NCBI GenBank assembly: GCA_003156715.1
Contig: PMHO01000060.1
Location: forward strand, 1-64,000
Reading direction: 5' to 3'
DNA length: 64,000 nt
Source: Candidatus Tityobacter terrigena
Lineage (GTDB): Bacteria > Vulcanimicrobiota > Vulcanimicrobiia > Vulcanimicrobiales > Vulcanimicrobiaceae
Every line of letters begins with the position of its first letter. The first letter of the stretch is position 1. The position numbers and the translations under genes were made by a program. The notes under the pieces are model-generated. The model did no database searches. It was given only the letters and a program-made list of their open reading frames with translations, and was not told where the DNA came from. Positions 18,088 through 27,769 of this stretch are shown here, piece after piece.

Positions 18088-19380
18088 CTAGCTTGAGAGA
18101 ACGCGCTCGCAGCCGCTTTCAAGCGCTTCGAAGCCGAGCGCGAGCTCGTCGTCGCTCGCCAGGAGTGGGACGAGGATGCGCACGGTATTGGCGTTCGGAC
18201 CGGCGGTTAGTAGGACCACGCCGCGTTCGAAGGCGGCGGCGACGACGCGCTGCGCGACCGACTTTCCGCTCGCATCCGCGCCGCCGCGAAACTCGATCGC
18301 GAGCATCGCGCCGAGTCCGCGTACGTCGGTGACGTCTTGGGGATACTTGGCGGCCAGCGCCGCAAGGCGCGCGCGAATCGTGACGCCGAGCGTCCGCGCC
18401 CGTTCGAGCACGTCGCCGTGCTCGAACAGGTCGAGGGTAGCGAGTGCCGCCGCGCAGGCCAGCGGATTACCTGCAAACGTCCCGCCGAGGCCGCCTGGAT
18501 CGACGGCGTCGACGATTTCCGCCCGGCCGACCACGCCGGCCAATGGAATCCCACCGGCGACGCTCTTGGCGAAGGTGATGAGGTCCGGGACCACTCCTGC
18601 TTGTTCGATCGCGAAGAGCGTTCCAGTCCGTCCGAAGCCGGTTTGAATTTCGTCGGCGATCAGCACGATACCGTGCCGGTCGGCCAGCCCCCGAAGGGCG
18701 CGTAAAAAGCCGAAGGGTGCAGGTACGAAGCCGCCCTCGCCGAGCACGGGCTCGATGATGATCGCGGCGACCTGCGCGGCTGCCACGCGGGTCTCGAAAA
18801 GCTCCTCGAGGGCCGCGAGCGCGCGGTCGGTATCGTAACCGCGCCGCGCGTCGGGAAACGGCGCCTGGTACACCTCGGGTGCGAACGGTCCGAATCGCTG
18901 CTTGTAGGGGGCGACCTTTCCGGTCATCGACAGCGCGAGGAGCGTACGGCCATGATAGCCATAGGAGAATCCGACAACCGCCGGACGCCCGGTCGCGCCG
19001 CGCGCAATCTTGACTGCGTTTTCGGTTGCCTCGGCCCCGGTCGTCAGCAGCAACGTCTTCTTCTCGAAATCGCCCGGGGCAAGCGCGTTGAGCCGCTCCG
19101 CCACGGCCACGTAGCCTTCGTACATGGCGACTTGGAAGCACGTATGCGTGAAAGCCTCGAGCTGTGCTCGGATCGCGCCGGCAACCTCGGGGTGCCCGTG
19201 GCCAAGGTTCATCACGCCGAGCCCGCCGGCAAAATCGATGAGCTCGCGGCCATCGACGTCCCACAATCGCGCTCCCTTGGCCCGCGCCACGAAGAGCGGC
19301 AGAGCGGACGAGACGCCGCGCGCGACAGCCCGGTTCCGACGATCGATGAGCTCGCCAGTTCGGGTAGTTGTCGCTTGCAC
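18088..19380 (-). CDS. gabT: 4-aminobutyrate aminotransferase
   Basis: Protein of 430 residues from the GTG at 19380, which has GGAG seven bases upstream; an in-frame extension to 19653 is Arg/Pro-rich noise. Features of GABA transaminases: RRNRAVARGV, LWDVDGRELIDFAGGLGVMNLGHGHP, TGAEATENAVKIAR, GFSYGYHGRT, IADEIQTGFGRTG and the PLP Lys in TFAKSVAGGIPLAG. It converts GABA and 2-oxoglutarate to succinate semialdehyde and glutamate. As first gene of a gabT-patA-aldehyde dehydrogenase operon it completes a route from putrescine toward succinate. The divergent promoter region at 19381-19558 separates it from the TonB receptor gene. Confidence 0.9.
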   Translation of the reverse strand: MQATTTRTGELIDRRNRAVARGVSSALPLFVARAKGARLWDVDGRELIDFAGGLGVMNLGHGHPEVAGAIRAQLEAFTHTCFQVAMYEGYVAVAERLNALAPGDFEKKTLLLTTGAEATENAVKIARGATGRPAVVGFSYGYHGRTLLALSMTGKVAPYKQRFGPFAPEVYQAPFPDARRGYDTDRALAALEELFETRVAAAQVAAIIIEPVLGEGGFVPAPFGFLRALRGLADRHGIVLIADEIQTGFGRTGTLFAIEQAGVVPDLITFAKSVAGGIPLAGVVGRAEIVDAVDPGGLGGTFAGNPLACAAALATLDLFEHGDVLERARTLGVTIRARLAALAAKYPQDVTDVRGLGAMLAIEFRGGADASGKSVAQRVVAAAFERGVVLLTAGPNANTVRILVPLLASDDELALGFEALESGCERVLSS

Positions 19381-19558
19381 GGTAAGACTCCAAGAAGGCA
19401 GCGTCTGCCTGTCTTCTCGGCACGCCACCAGGGAACCCTCGGCGCCGGTTCGCCGATTGGCCGGCTGAGGGTCATCGCGGCGCGGCACACGGTGTGGCGG
19501 AAAGCAACCGAGCCATTGTAGGATAGGCGGAACGCGAAAACAGCGCCCGCTTGGAGCG

Positions 19559-22500
19559 ATGGGCTGGTTCGCCGTTCGCATGTTTCGGGAGGCTTCAATC
19601 TTGCTGCTACGCCGTTTCGTTGCCGTCGCGCTGACCGTGGCGTTCGCATTCATCCTGGCGGCCCCGGCCTCGGCCGGGACGACCGGCGGTCTGCGCGGAC
19701 GAGTCGTCGATCAGGCTTCGGGCACCGGCCTTCGAGGGGTCGTGGTCACGGTCGCGTCGCCGTCCGGAATTGCGACGGCACGGACCGACGCCAACGGCGA
19801 TTTCGTCTTCATTTCGCTCGAACCGGACACATACACCGTCTCGCTCGAGCTGCCCGGCTACAATTCCATCTCCGCCTCCGGCATCACCGTGCAAGCGGAC
19901 CAAGTGCAGAACACCGGCACCTTCCGCATCGCCAAGGCCCTGCGCACCATCGGCACCGTTCGTTCGCGTTCAACAAATGCGCTGGTCCGCCCCGGAACGA
20001 CGAGCGACGTCTATTCCGTAAACGCGGCAGGACAGGATGCCGCCCGGGCTGTCGGGGGCCCCGGCAGCCTCAACCAGGCCTATAGCGCGATCGCGACGGC
20101 GCCCGGCGTCAACGTTCCTCAGGGGCAGCAGGGTTGGAACCAGCTCGTCTATATTCGCGGCGGCGACTACAGCGACGTCTCGAACGAGCTCGACGGCATT
20201 CCCGTGCAGCGCGCCTCGGACTACGCTCCGATCACGACCCTCGCGAGCCTCGGCTCGCAGGAAGTCCAGACGTATACCGGCGGCACCCCCGCCTCAGCCG
20301 AAGCCTCCGGTCTCTCCGGCTTCATCAATCAAGTCGTCAAGACCGGATCGTATCCCGGTTACGAAGAGGTGAATCTGGGACTGGGGGCTCCGACCTTCTA
20401 TCATCAGCTCAGCGTCGAAGCTAGCGGCGCGACCAACAACCGCAACTTCACCTACTACCTGGCTTTCGGCGGCGAGAACGAGGACTATCGGTATTCCGAT
20501 CAGTTCAACGGGGCGGGCGTTCCGCTGTTCTTCTATCCGCTTTACATCCCGACGAACAACGGTACGGTTTACGACGGCAGCGGTACGCCGCTCTTTTCAC
20601 CCGGCCAAAGTTACGCGATTGCAAACACGAGCGAGCGCGACAGCATCGCTAACTTCCACTTCTCGATACCACACGAGAACGGCGGGCTCAAGGACGACGT
20701 TCAGCTGCTCTACGTCGTCAGCGACGTTCAGTCGCAGTTCTACAGCTCGCCCTTGGATCTGGGGGAATCGAATTTTATTTCCGCTTACGGCACGCCGACG
20801 TATGTCGACGAGTACATCTACAACGGGCTCCTCTACGCTCCCCCGAATCCCGCCGACATCGGCATCGCTTATTCGCCGTCGAGTCCGCCGCACACGCCGT
20901 TCGACGGCGTCATCGCGCCCAACACGCGTGACGCAGACGACCATCAGGCCTCGATACTCAAGCTTCAATACCAAAAAAACTTCAATACGAGCTCGTACTT
21001 GCGCCTCTTCGCCTACAGCGAGTACACGACGTGGTTTCTCAACGGGCCCGTCAGCGCCGATACGACGTTCGGCGGCGAGCTCCAGGATTACGAAGTTCAC
21101 GGTAACGACTACGGCGTGACCGCGAACTATGCGAATCAACTCGACTCGAAGAACCTGCTGACTGCGACGGCGTCGTATCTCACGCAAAAGCTCGAGACGT
21201 ATAGCGGCGACACGTATCAGGGCTCGATCACTTCGAATCTGGTGGACGCGAGTGGAAATTGCTACAGCCCGAGTAGCGGGCTCTACGCGAGCTGTTACGC
21301 CCCGATCTACAATTCGAACGGAAGCGTGAATCCGTCGGGCGGCCTCAACGAATACGGCTTTTTCGGTGAGCCGGCGCCGGGCTTCCCCGGCTCGAGCCTG
21401 ACGCAGCCGATCACCGCGCCGGCAGGGTCGCCGGCCGTCCTCAACGGCGCGAAGTGGGTCATCACCGGCAACGGCCAGTTTGCCCAGATCGACACGATCA
21501 CTCCCTTTTACAGCGCCGTTTCGCTGACCGACCAGTTTCGCCCGAACGACCGTATGACGATCAGCGCCGGTCTGAGGGCCGAGAACTTCAACTACCGGCT
21601 CGACAACACGGTCTCAGGCTATCCGGCGCGGGCGTTCTGGTACGACGCGTACGATCGCGAATATTCCTTCAGCACGAGCTCGACCGCCGTCACCCAATGT
21701 ACGGACGCGGCGGGCGATATCGGCGTGAACCCGCTCACCGGCGCGTCGCTGTGTGCGCCCGGTACGAACGCCGATCTCGTCAACGTTAGCCCAAAGACTA
21801 TCAGTTTCATGGAATATCAGCCTCGGCTATCGTTCACGTACACCGTAAATCCCGACGTCGTTCTGCGCGGATCGTACGGCCGCTACGCCGCACCAGCGCC
21901 CACCTCTTACCAGCAGTACAACGTGGTGCAACAAGATGCTCCCACCTTCCTCGGACAATTCTTACCCTACGGTTTCAACACGCCGTTCCACATGTCGGAG
22001 CCCTCGATTTCGAATAACTACGATTTCTCGGTCGAACAGCAGTTCAGGGGCACGGATCTCTCGTACAAGCTTACGCCGTACTACCGCTCGACCCAGAATC
22101 AGCTCGCCAACATCCCGATCGGGGCGCAGGGGGTGCTCGACGGCCTTAACGTCGGCCGGCAGCGGAATTACGGCGTCGAGTTTCAGATTCGCAAGGGCGA
22201 TTTCGACCGCAATGGATTTTCCGGGTTGCTGAGCTATACGTATACGCGAAGCCGCATAACCTACGACACCTTCGTGAACGGCAAGACGAACGAAATCGAT
22301 TACCTCAACACCTACATTCAGAACTACAACGCTTATACCTCGGCTTGCGCGCCGAGCGGCGCAAAATATGGAACCGCAGACTGCGGTACGACGAGCAACG
22401 GCGCCGCGGCCGCACCCTGCTACACCCCGGGCGGCGCTGCCGTGGCGAGCTGCGCCGCGGGCGACATCGCGAACCCGTACTATAGCGCAACGCCGCAGCC

Positions 22501-23119
22501 GCTGATGGATCCGTCGGGGTCGTATACGCCGTACGACATCCTGCCCTCGCCCTTCCAAGGTGCCAACGGCTATGAGACGCCGAACGTGTTCACGCTCGTC
22601 CTCAACTACAAGCGCAACCGGCTCGCGATCACGCCGAGCGCCACGTTCACTACCGGATCGTTCTACGGCTCGCCGCTGACATGGCCCGGCTACGATCCGG
22701 TCACCTGCACCGGTACGACCACCGGCAACCAAGCTGATACGACGACGTGCTCGGGCTATCTGTTCATCCCCGACAAGTACACGGGGACATTCGATACGTT
22801 CGGAAGCTTCAAAGAGCCGGCGCGCCTCACCGCAAACTTGCAGCTCACGTACGCGGCGACGCCGGCGGTGAAGTTCTCGCTGACCATGACCGGCTTGCTC
22901 GACGAATGCTTTCAGCGGGGCGAGCCGTGGGATAACCGCTCGACGTGCGTATACGCGCAGTTACCCTCGAACTTACTGGCACCAGCCGGCAACTTCGTCA
23001 ATAACCCGCCACCCCAGCTCGCTTACCCCTATTCGAGCTGGTACAACAATTCACAAACCGGCTTTGTCGGCCAAAAACTACCATTCAATGCTTTTCTGAG
23101 CGCCGATATTCGCTTGTGA
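19559..23119 (+). CDS. TonB-dependent receptor with N-terminal carboxypeptidase-like domain
   Basis: Protein of 1186 residues with a Sec signal (ending APASAG near residue 40). A carboxypeptidase-regulatory-like Ig domain follows (GLRGRVVDQASGTGLRGVVV to about 130), then a plug domain (YSAIATAPGVNVPQ, YIRGGDYSDVSNELDGIPV) and a long beta-barrel full of alternating aromatic strands ending in NAFLSADIRL. This is the Oar/SusC-like layout of outer-membrane receptors that import ligands with TonB energy, so it proves a diderm envelope. The stop overlaps the amine oxidase start and an APC permease follows, so polyamines, amino acids or peptides are likely ligands. TAGGAT at 19519-19524 may be its -10 box. 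Confidence 0.9.
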   Translation: MGWFAVRMFREASILLLRRFVAVALTVAFAFILAAPASAGTTGGLRGRVVDQASGTGLRGVVVTVASPSGIATARTDANGDFVFISLEPDTYTVSLELPGYNSISASGITVQADQVQNTGTFRIAKALRTIGTVRSRSTNALVRPGTTSDVYSVNAAGQDAARAVGGPGSLNQAYSAIATAPGVNVPQGQQGWNQLVYIRGGDYSDVSNELDGIPVQRASDYAPITTLASLGSQEVQTYTGGTPASAEASGLSGFINQVVKTGSYPGYEEVNLGLGAPTFYHQLSVEASGATNNRNFTYYLAFGGENEDYRYSDQFNGAGVPLFFYPLYIPTNNGTVYDGSGTPLFSPGQSYAIANTSERDSIANFHFSIPHENGGLKDDVQLLYVVSDVQSQFYSSPLDLGESNFISAYGTPTYVDEYIYNGLLYAPPNPADIGIAYSPSSPPHTPFDGVIAPNTRDADDHQASILKLQYQKNFNTSSYLRLFAYSEYTTWFLNGPVSADTTFGGELQDYEVHGNDYGVTANYANQLDSKNLLTATASYLTQKLETYSGDTYQGSITSNLVDASGNCYSPSSGLYASCYAPIYNSNGSVNPSGGLNEYGFFGEPAPGFPGSSLTQPITAPAGSPAVLNGAKWVITGNGQFAQIDTITPFYSAVSLTDQFRPNDRMTISAGLRAENFNYRLDNTVSGYPARAFWYDAYDREYSFSTSSTAVTQCTDAAGDIGVNPLTGASLCAPGTNADLVNVSPKTISFMEYQPRLSFTYTVNPDVVLRGSYGRYAAPAPTSYQQYNVVQQDAPTFLGQFLPYGFNTPFHMSEPSISNNYDFSVEQQFRGTDLSYKLTPYYRSTQNQLANIPIGAQGVLDGLNVGRQRNYGVEFQIRKGDFDRNGFSGLLSYTYTRSRITYDTFVNGKTNEIDYLNTYIQNYNAYTSACAPSGAKYGTADCGTTSNGAAAAPCYTPGGAAVASCAAGDIANPYYSATPQPLMDPSGSYTPYDILPSPFQGANGYETPNVFTLVLNYKRNRLAITPSATFTTGSFYGSPLTWPGYDPVTCTGTTTGNQADTTTCSGYLFIPDKYTGTFDTFGSFKEPARLTANLQLTYAATPAVKFSLTMTGLLDECFQRGEPWDNRSTCVYAQLPSNLLAPAGNFVNNPPPQLAYPYSSWYNNSQTGFVGQKLPFNAFLSADIRL

Positions 23120-24660
23120 GGATGCAGCGGCGGGCGTTTCTTCGGGGGGCCGGAGCGGCGTTTGCCGCTCTGGCCGGCGGCGGCCCCGCCATCTCGCCTG
23201 CGGCCGTCGTCGCTGCGAAACCGCGCGTTGCAATCGTCGGCGCCGGGATCGCGGGGCTCGCGGCGGCGCTCGTCTTGCAAGACCACGGCATTGACGCGAC
23301 CGTTTACGAGGCACAGCAGCGCGTCGGCGGCCGCATTCATTCGGAAACGTCGCTATGGAGCGACGGCCAGGTCAGCGAGTATGGTGCCGAGTTGATCGAT
23401 ACCGATCACACGCTGCTTCAGGCGCTCGGCAAGCGCTTCGGACTTCGACTCGCCGACGTCCTGGCCTCTGAAGCGCAAGACGAAGAGCAGACGATCTACC
23501 AGCACGGCCGATATTACCCTCAGAGCAAGCTTTTCGCAGCGTTTCGGCCGGTCTACCATACGCTCGTGACTCAGGTCGCAGCGGCCGGCATAGCGACAAC
23601 CTACGCGCGGTCGACCGCGACCGGGCGAGCGCTCGATCGGATGAGCCTGACGCAATGGATCGAGGCTTTCGTGCCGGGAGGTTTGCGCTCCGACGTCGGC
23701 ACGTTCATCTACTTGCAATACATTGCCGAGTACGGGATCGAGGCGGAGCGTCAGAGCTCGCTCAACATGGTGTATTGGCTCGGGCGGCAGCCGCAATACG
23801 ACGCGCGGTCGGGCGAGTTCGTTGCGCTCGGGCCGTCCGATCAACGCTTTCACATCGCCGGCGGAAACCAACGGCTGCCGCGCGCAATCGCCGAACGCCT
23901 GCCGGAAGGCCGTCTGCTGCTCGGCCATCAGCTCGAGCGCATCGCACGCCGGCCGGACGGGCGCGTCGAGTTGACGTTTGCACGCCAAGCCATCCGCATC
24001 ACGCAAGTCGTCGACAAAGCCATCATTACGGTACCCTTTTCGGTTTTGCGAGGAATCGACATCGCGGCGGCCGGATTCGACGAGCGCAAACTCGCAGCGA
24101 TACGGGAACTGGCTTACGGAGATCATTCCAAGCTGATCGTCCAATTCGACGACCGGTATTGGACCGGCAGGGGAGCGTGGCCGGGGCATTCGACGGGCGA
24201 CATCACCTACGACGGCCCTTTCATGCAAACGTGGGACGCCTCGCGTGCTCAGCCCGGCAGGAGCGGGCTGATCGTCGATTACGCAGCCGCCGGCCAAAGC
24301 GCGGCGCTGCGCCCGCCGCATCCCTACACCACCCAGTACACGCCCCAAACCTACGGCTACGCCGAGGCTTTCGTCCGCCGGCTCGACGTCGTGTGGCCGG
24401 GAGCGACGCGGCACTTCAACGGCAAAGCTGCGCTCAGTCACGTCGTGGATGACCCCTTTGCGCGCGGCAGCTACGCCGGATGGCTGCGCGGGCAGTACAC
24501 GCGCTTTGCGGGATACGAACGCGTGCGCCAAGGGAACGTCTTGTTCGCGGGCGAGCACTGCTCGGTCTTGTTGCAAGGCTTCATGGAAGGTGCGGCGCGC
24601 GAAGGCGTCCGCGCGGCCCGCGAGGTGCTCCACGACTGCGGGGTGCCGACGCGCGCATGA
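23116..24660 (+). CDS. Tat-exported flavin amine oxidase
   Basis: Protein of 514 residues starting with GTG at 23116 (or ATG at 23122). The N-terminus RRAFLRGAGAAFAALAGGG is a twin-arginine signal, so the folded flavoprotein is exported. The FAD motif VAIVGAGIAGLAAAL and GGRIHSE follow, with the C-terminal FAD loop VLFAGEH and GFMEGAAREG, the signature of flavin monoamine/polyamine oxidases. It would oxidise amines with oxygen to aldehyde, ammonia and peroxide, or act with another acceptor. The start overlaps the TonB receptor stop, and its own stop overlaps the permease start as ATGA, so the genes are translationally coupled. Confidence 0.87.
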   Translation: MRMQRRAFLRGAGAAFAALAGGGPAISPAAVVAAKPRVAIVGAGIAGLAAALVLQDHGIDATVYEAQQRVGGRIHSETSLWSDGQVSEYGAELIDTDHTLLQALGKRFGLRLADVLASEAQDEEQTIYQHGRYYPQSKLFAAFRPVYHTLVTQVAAAGIATTYARSTATGRALDRMSLTQWIEAFVPGGLRSDVGTFIYLQYIAEYGIEAERQSSLNMVYWLGRQPQYDARSGEFVALGPSDQRFHIAGGNQRLPRAIAERLPEGRLLLGHQLERIARRPDGRVELTFARQAIRITQVVDKAIITVPFSVLRGIDIAAAGFDERKLAAIRELAYGDHSKLIVQFDDRYWTGRGAWPGHSTGDITYDGPFMQTWDASRAQPGRSGLIVDYAAAGQSAALRPPHPYTTQYTPQTYGYAEAFVRRLDVVWPGATRHFNGKAALSHVVDDPFARGSYAGWLRGQYTRFAGYERVRQGNVLFAGEHCSVLLQGFMEGAAREGVRAAREVLHDCGVPTRA

Positions 24661-26030
24661 ACCAACTGCGCACCGGCTGCCTCAACCTGTGGGAGGTCGT
24701 CGCCCAATCGATCGCAATGCTCGGCCCGACAATGACGCCCGTGCTGATCGTACCCTTGATGTACGGCTCGGCCGGCAACGCGAGTTGGCTTGCCTATGCC
24801 TTCGGCTCGCTGATGCTGCTTGCGGTCGCACTCAACATTCGCACCTTCGCAACACGTTCGGCGTCGGCCGGTTCACTCTATGAGTTCGCTCGCCGCGCGT
24901 TCGGCGCGCGCGGAGGTCTGCTCTGCGGCTGGGCGCTGCTCTGGGCCTACGCGCTCGTCGGCGTCGCGGGACTTACCGGCTTCGCCGTTTTCTCAAACGC
25001 CTTGCTCGGAATGGCCCACGTTAGCGTGCCGGGTCTGGTGCCGTTACTCTTCTGCCTGGCCGTCGGCCTGGGCTTCGCGTACCGTGACATCCGTCTCTCG
25101 ACGATTACGCTCTTACTGCTCGAGGCGGGGTCGGTTACGTTGGTCCTGATCCTATTTGCCTTCGTCTTGCAGCATCGCGGCTCGCTCTTCGACCGCGATC
25201 AGATCGCACTGAAGGGCGCAAGCTTGCCCGGCGTCGCGCTCGGCGCGACGATCGCCATCTTCTCGCTCGTGGGCTTCGAAAGTGCGACTTCCCTTGGCGA
25301 AGAAGCGCGCGATCCGCTGCGCACGATTCCGACGGCCGTGATCCTCAGCGTGCTCGTTTCCGGCGCGTTCTTCGTGATCTGCGCATACGTCGAAGTGCTT
25401 GGCGCCCACGGGCTTCCCACGCCGCTCGACAAACTCGGCACCCCGCTCGACGCGCTCGCCGACGCCGCTCGCGTCCCGGCGCTAAAGGCCGCCATCGACG
25501 TCGGAGCGCTGCTCTCGTCCTTTTCGGTTTCGCTCGCCGCGCTCAACGCCGGTGGCCGAATCGTCTTCACGATGAGCCGCACGCGCCTTTTTCCCGCGTT
25601 CCTTGAACGCTCGCACCCCGAATTTCTCACACCGCACGTGGCGCTTGCTTCCTTCGCGGCCGTGGTGGGTGCGGTCGGAGGCGGTATGCTCCTCACCGGC
25701 GTTACGGCACTCGATGCGTTTAACGATACGGCGACGCTTGGCGCGTTCGGTTTCGTCGCGATCTACTCATTCGTCGCGCTGGGCGCGCCCCTCTATCTCA
25801 GGCGCCGCGGCGAACTGCGGGCGGGGAATATTGCGCTTGCGATCTTCACGCTCGCGCTGCTCGTGATTCCGGCCGCCGGCAGCCTGTACCCGGTTCCGCC
25901 CCCACCGGCAAACACGTTTCCGTACATCTTCGCCGCCTACTTCCTCGCCGGCGTGGCGCTCTTGTGGGGCCGGAGCGGTCGTCTCGTCCTCGACGAGCCG
26001 GAGCTAGCCGCAGCCCGACGCTCTGCGTGA
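24657..26030 (+). CDS. APC-superfamily amino acid/polyamine permease
   Basis: Protein of 457 residues from the ATG at 24657, which overlaps the previous stop as ATGA. About 12 membrane segments; N-terminal LNLWEVVAQSIAMLGPTMTP and SAGSLYEFARRAFG match the consensus of amino acid-polyamine-organocation carriers, as does FSLVGFESATSLGEEARDP in segment 6. It should import an amine or amino acid across the inner membrane with protons or by exchange. With the receptor and oxidase upstream and gabT-patA divergent, uptake of a polyamine or of GABA is the likely task. Confidence 0.88.
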   Translation: MNQLRTGCLNLWEVVAQSIAMLGPTMTPVLIVPLMYGSAGNASWLAYAFGSLMLLAVALNIRTFATRSASAGSLYEFARRAFGARGGLLCGWALLWAYALVGVAGLTGFAVFSNALLGMAHVSVPGLVPLLFCLAVGLGFAYRDIRLSTITLLLLEAGSVTLVLILFAFVLQHRGSLFDRDQIALKGASLPGVALGATIAIFSLVGFESATSLGEEARDPLRTIPTAVILSVLVSGAFFVICAYVEVLGAHGLPTPLDKLGTPLDALADAARVPALKAAIDVGALLSSFSVSLAALNAGGRIVFTMSRTRLFPAFLERSHPEFLTPHVALASFAAVVGAVGGGMLLTGVTALDAFNDTATLGAFGFVAIYSFVALGAPLYLRRRGELRAGNIALAIFTLALLVIPAAGSLYPVPPPPANTFPYIFAAYFLAGVALLWGRSGRLVLDEPELAAARRSA

Positions 26031-26040
26031 TGCCGGATCG

Positions 26041-26517
26041 ATGATGGTACGGCCGCTCGAAGCGCGCGACGTGGATGCCTGGACCAGGATGCGCGCGCGC
26101 CTCTGGCCCGACGCCGATGCCGTCAGCCTCGCAAGCGAAGCGCGCGCGTTCGTCGCGGGATTACCCGAAACGATCCTTGCCGCGGCATTCCTGGCCGAGG
26201 ACGAGGAGGCTGAAGCGCTCGGTTTTGTCGAGGTCGCAGTCCGGCCGTTTTCAGACGGGTGCGATTCGATGCCTGTCCCCCACGTCGAGGGTTGGTACGT
26301 CGAACCTGCCGCGCGCGGCCGCGGCGTTGGGCGGCGGCTCATGCACGCGGCCGAGCTTTGGGCGAGCACTTGCGGTTTCAAAGAGATCGCTTCGGACACG
26401 GAGCTTCACAACGAATCGTCGCGGCTCGCGCACGAAGCATGCGGTTTCGAGGAAGTCGATCGCCTCATAAAATTCCGCAAGCCGCTGCTCTTCATCGCTC
26501 GCGCGCCGCTGGGCTGA
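26041..26517 (+). CDS. GNAT acetyltransferase of the aminoglycoside 6'-N-acetyltransferase type
   Basis: Protein of 158 residues. The acetyl-CoA loop is ARGRGVGRRLMHAAE. The preceding VEGWYVEPA and following IASDTELHNESSRLAHEACGFEE match the AAC(6') subgroup closely. Family enzymes acetylate aminoglycosides, but many chromosomal relatives act on other amines. It follows the permease by 10 bases and is probably the last gene of that operon, so an amine such as a polyamine is a reasonable alternative substrate. Its 3' end overlaps the convergent amidase gene by 26 bases. Confidence 0.82.
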   Translation: MMVRPLEARDVDAWTRMRARLWPDADAVSLASEARAFVAGLPETILAAAFLAEDEEAEALGFVEVAVRPFSDGCDSMPVPHVEGWYVEPAARGRGVGRRLMHAAELWASTCGFKEIASDTELHNESSRLAHEACGFEEVDRLIKFRKPLLFIARAPLG

Positions 26518-27724
26518 GCGCGATCGTTCTTTCGATCCAGCGCGCAACGCTTAGCAGGCGCGAGTCGCGCCCCGGGGCGGCGATCAACTGCATACCGATC
26601 GGAAGGCCTTCAGCGCTGCGCATCATCGGGATGGTCATCGCGGGAACTCCCCAGTACGACCATGGGCCAAGCGGCATGACATCACCGGTCGTTCCGGGTT
26701 CGGGGGCAGCATTTGCGAGCCCGAGCAGCACGGCATCGAAAGGCTCGAGAATCTCGACGATCTCCGGACGCGTGCGGCGGCGATGCTCCACCGCCTTGTA
26801 GTAGTCCGCGTACGTCGTCCTCGATCCACGTTCGACGAGCCCGTCGATTTCGGGCGGAAATCCGCGCGGACGCAGCCGGGCGAGGACGGCATTTGCCTCA
26901 AACGCAACGATCGTCATCAACGGCTCGATCGACCCTCCGATGATCTCCGGCAGCGTCAGGGCCGCGACGTGCGCGCCGGCGTCACGCACTCGCCGCGCAG
27001 CCGTTTCGAGTCCGAGCTGCACTTCGCTTGTGAAGCGCTCGGCAAAGAGCTCCGGCGCAAAACCGATTCGAACCGCACGATCGCCTGACGCCTCGTTCGG
27101 GATCGCAAAGACATCGGCGACGCTGCGAGCGACTGCAACATTCGCTGCCAGCCAACCGACGTGGTCGACCGACGGCGCGAGCGGTCCGACGCCGCTCGCC
27201 GGAATCGTTCCGTAGGTTGGTTTGTAACCAACGACGCCGCAAAAACTGGCTGGTCGTAGAATCGAGCCGATCGTCTGGGTGCCGAGGGCGAACGGCACGT
27301 GCCCGGCTGCGACCGCCGCCGCACTTCCCGAACTCGAGCCTCCCGGCGTGCGGCCGGGATGGTGCGGGTTGCGTGTCGGCGCCGGATCTTTGTACGCGAA
27401 GGGCGTGGTCTGCGTTTTGCCGATCGGCAAGGCCCCCGCCGCGCGCAACGCGGCGACGCACCACGCATCGATACGGGCCGCTTCTGCCTTCCACGGCATG
27501 CCGAAGCGCGTCGGCAGGCCGGCCACGTCGATGATGTCTTTAACGCCAAATGGCATACCCGCAAGCGGGCCGCCTGCAGGTGTCGCGGCCGCTGCGCGAT
27601 CGACCAAGACCCAGGCGCGCAACTCGGCGTCGTCGCGAGCAATTCGCTCGTACGCGCCGGACAAACCCGCGCTTGCATTCACCGCGTCGAACTTCAACGC
27701 CGCCTCGATGTGACCCGTCGGCAT
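26492..27724 (-). CDS. Amidase of the amidase-signature family
   Basis: Protein of 410 residues. The Ser-Ser-Lys triad is visible: Lys in GMPFGVKDIID, the bridging Ser in GGSSSGSAAAVAAG and the nucleophile Ser in GTQTIGSILRPAS, where the usual Asp is Gln and one Gly is Ile. It hydrolyses a carboxamide; the substrate is unknown. Not GatA: no GatB or GatC is near and the length is short. The start is 45 bases from the divergent aspartic protease gene, so their promoters must overlap. Confidence 0.86.
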   Translation of the reverse strand: MPTGHIEAALKFDAVNASAGLSGAYERIARDDAELRAWVLVDRAAAATPAGGPLAGMPFGVKDIIDVAGLPTRFGMPWKAEAARIDAWCVAALRAAGALPIGKTQTTPFAYKDPAPTRNPHHPGRTPGGSSSGSAAAVAAGHVPFALGTQTIGSILRPASFCGVVGYKPTYGTIPASGVGPLAPSVDHVGWLAANVAVARSVADVFAIPNEASGDRAVRIGFAPELFAERFTSEVQLGLETAARRVRDAGAHVAALTLPEIIGGSIEPLMTIVAFEANAVLARLRPRGFPPEIDGLVERGSRTTYADYYKAVEHRRRTRPEIVEILEPFDAVLLGLANAAPEPGTTGDVMPLGPWSYWGVPAMTIPMMRSAEGLPIGMQLIAAPGRDSRLLSVARWIERTIALSPAARER

Positions 27725-27769
27725 CGATCGGCAAGAAGCCGCAGCGACGCGAGCGAAGCGCGCCGAGCC

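Noticed and set aside
23353-24633. 426-codon open frame on the minus strand
   Set aside because: Antisense to the amine oxidase, which has clear FAD motifs. The antisense product is Arg/Val/Ala-rich with no family features, as expected in GC-rich DNA.
26041-26517. GNAT gene as an acquired aminoglycoside-resistance gene
   Set aside because: The sequence resembles AAC(6') enzymes, but base composition matches the neighbours and no mobile element is near, so it looks like a resident chromosomal gene with uncertain substrate.
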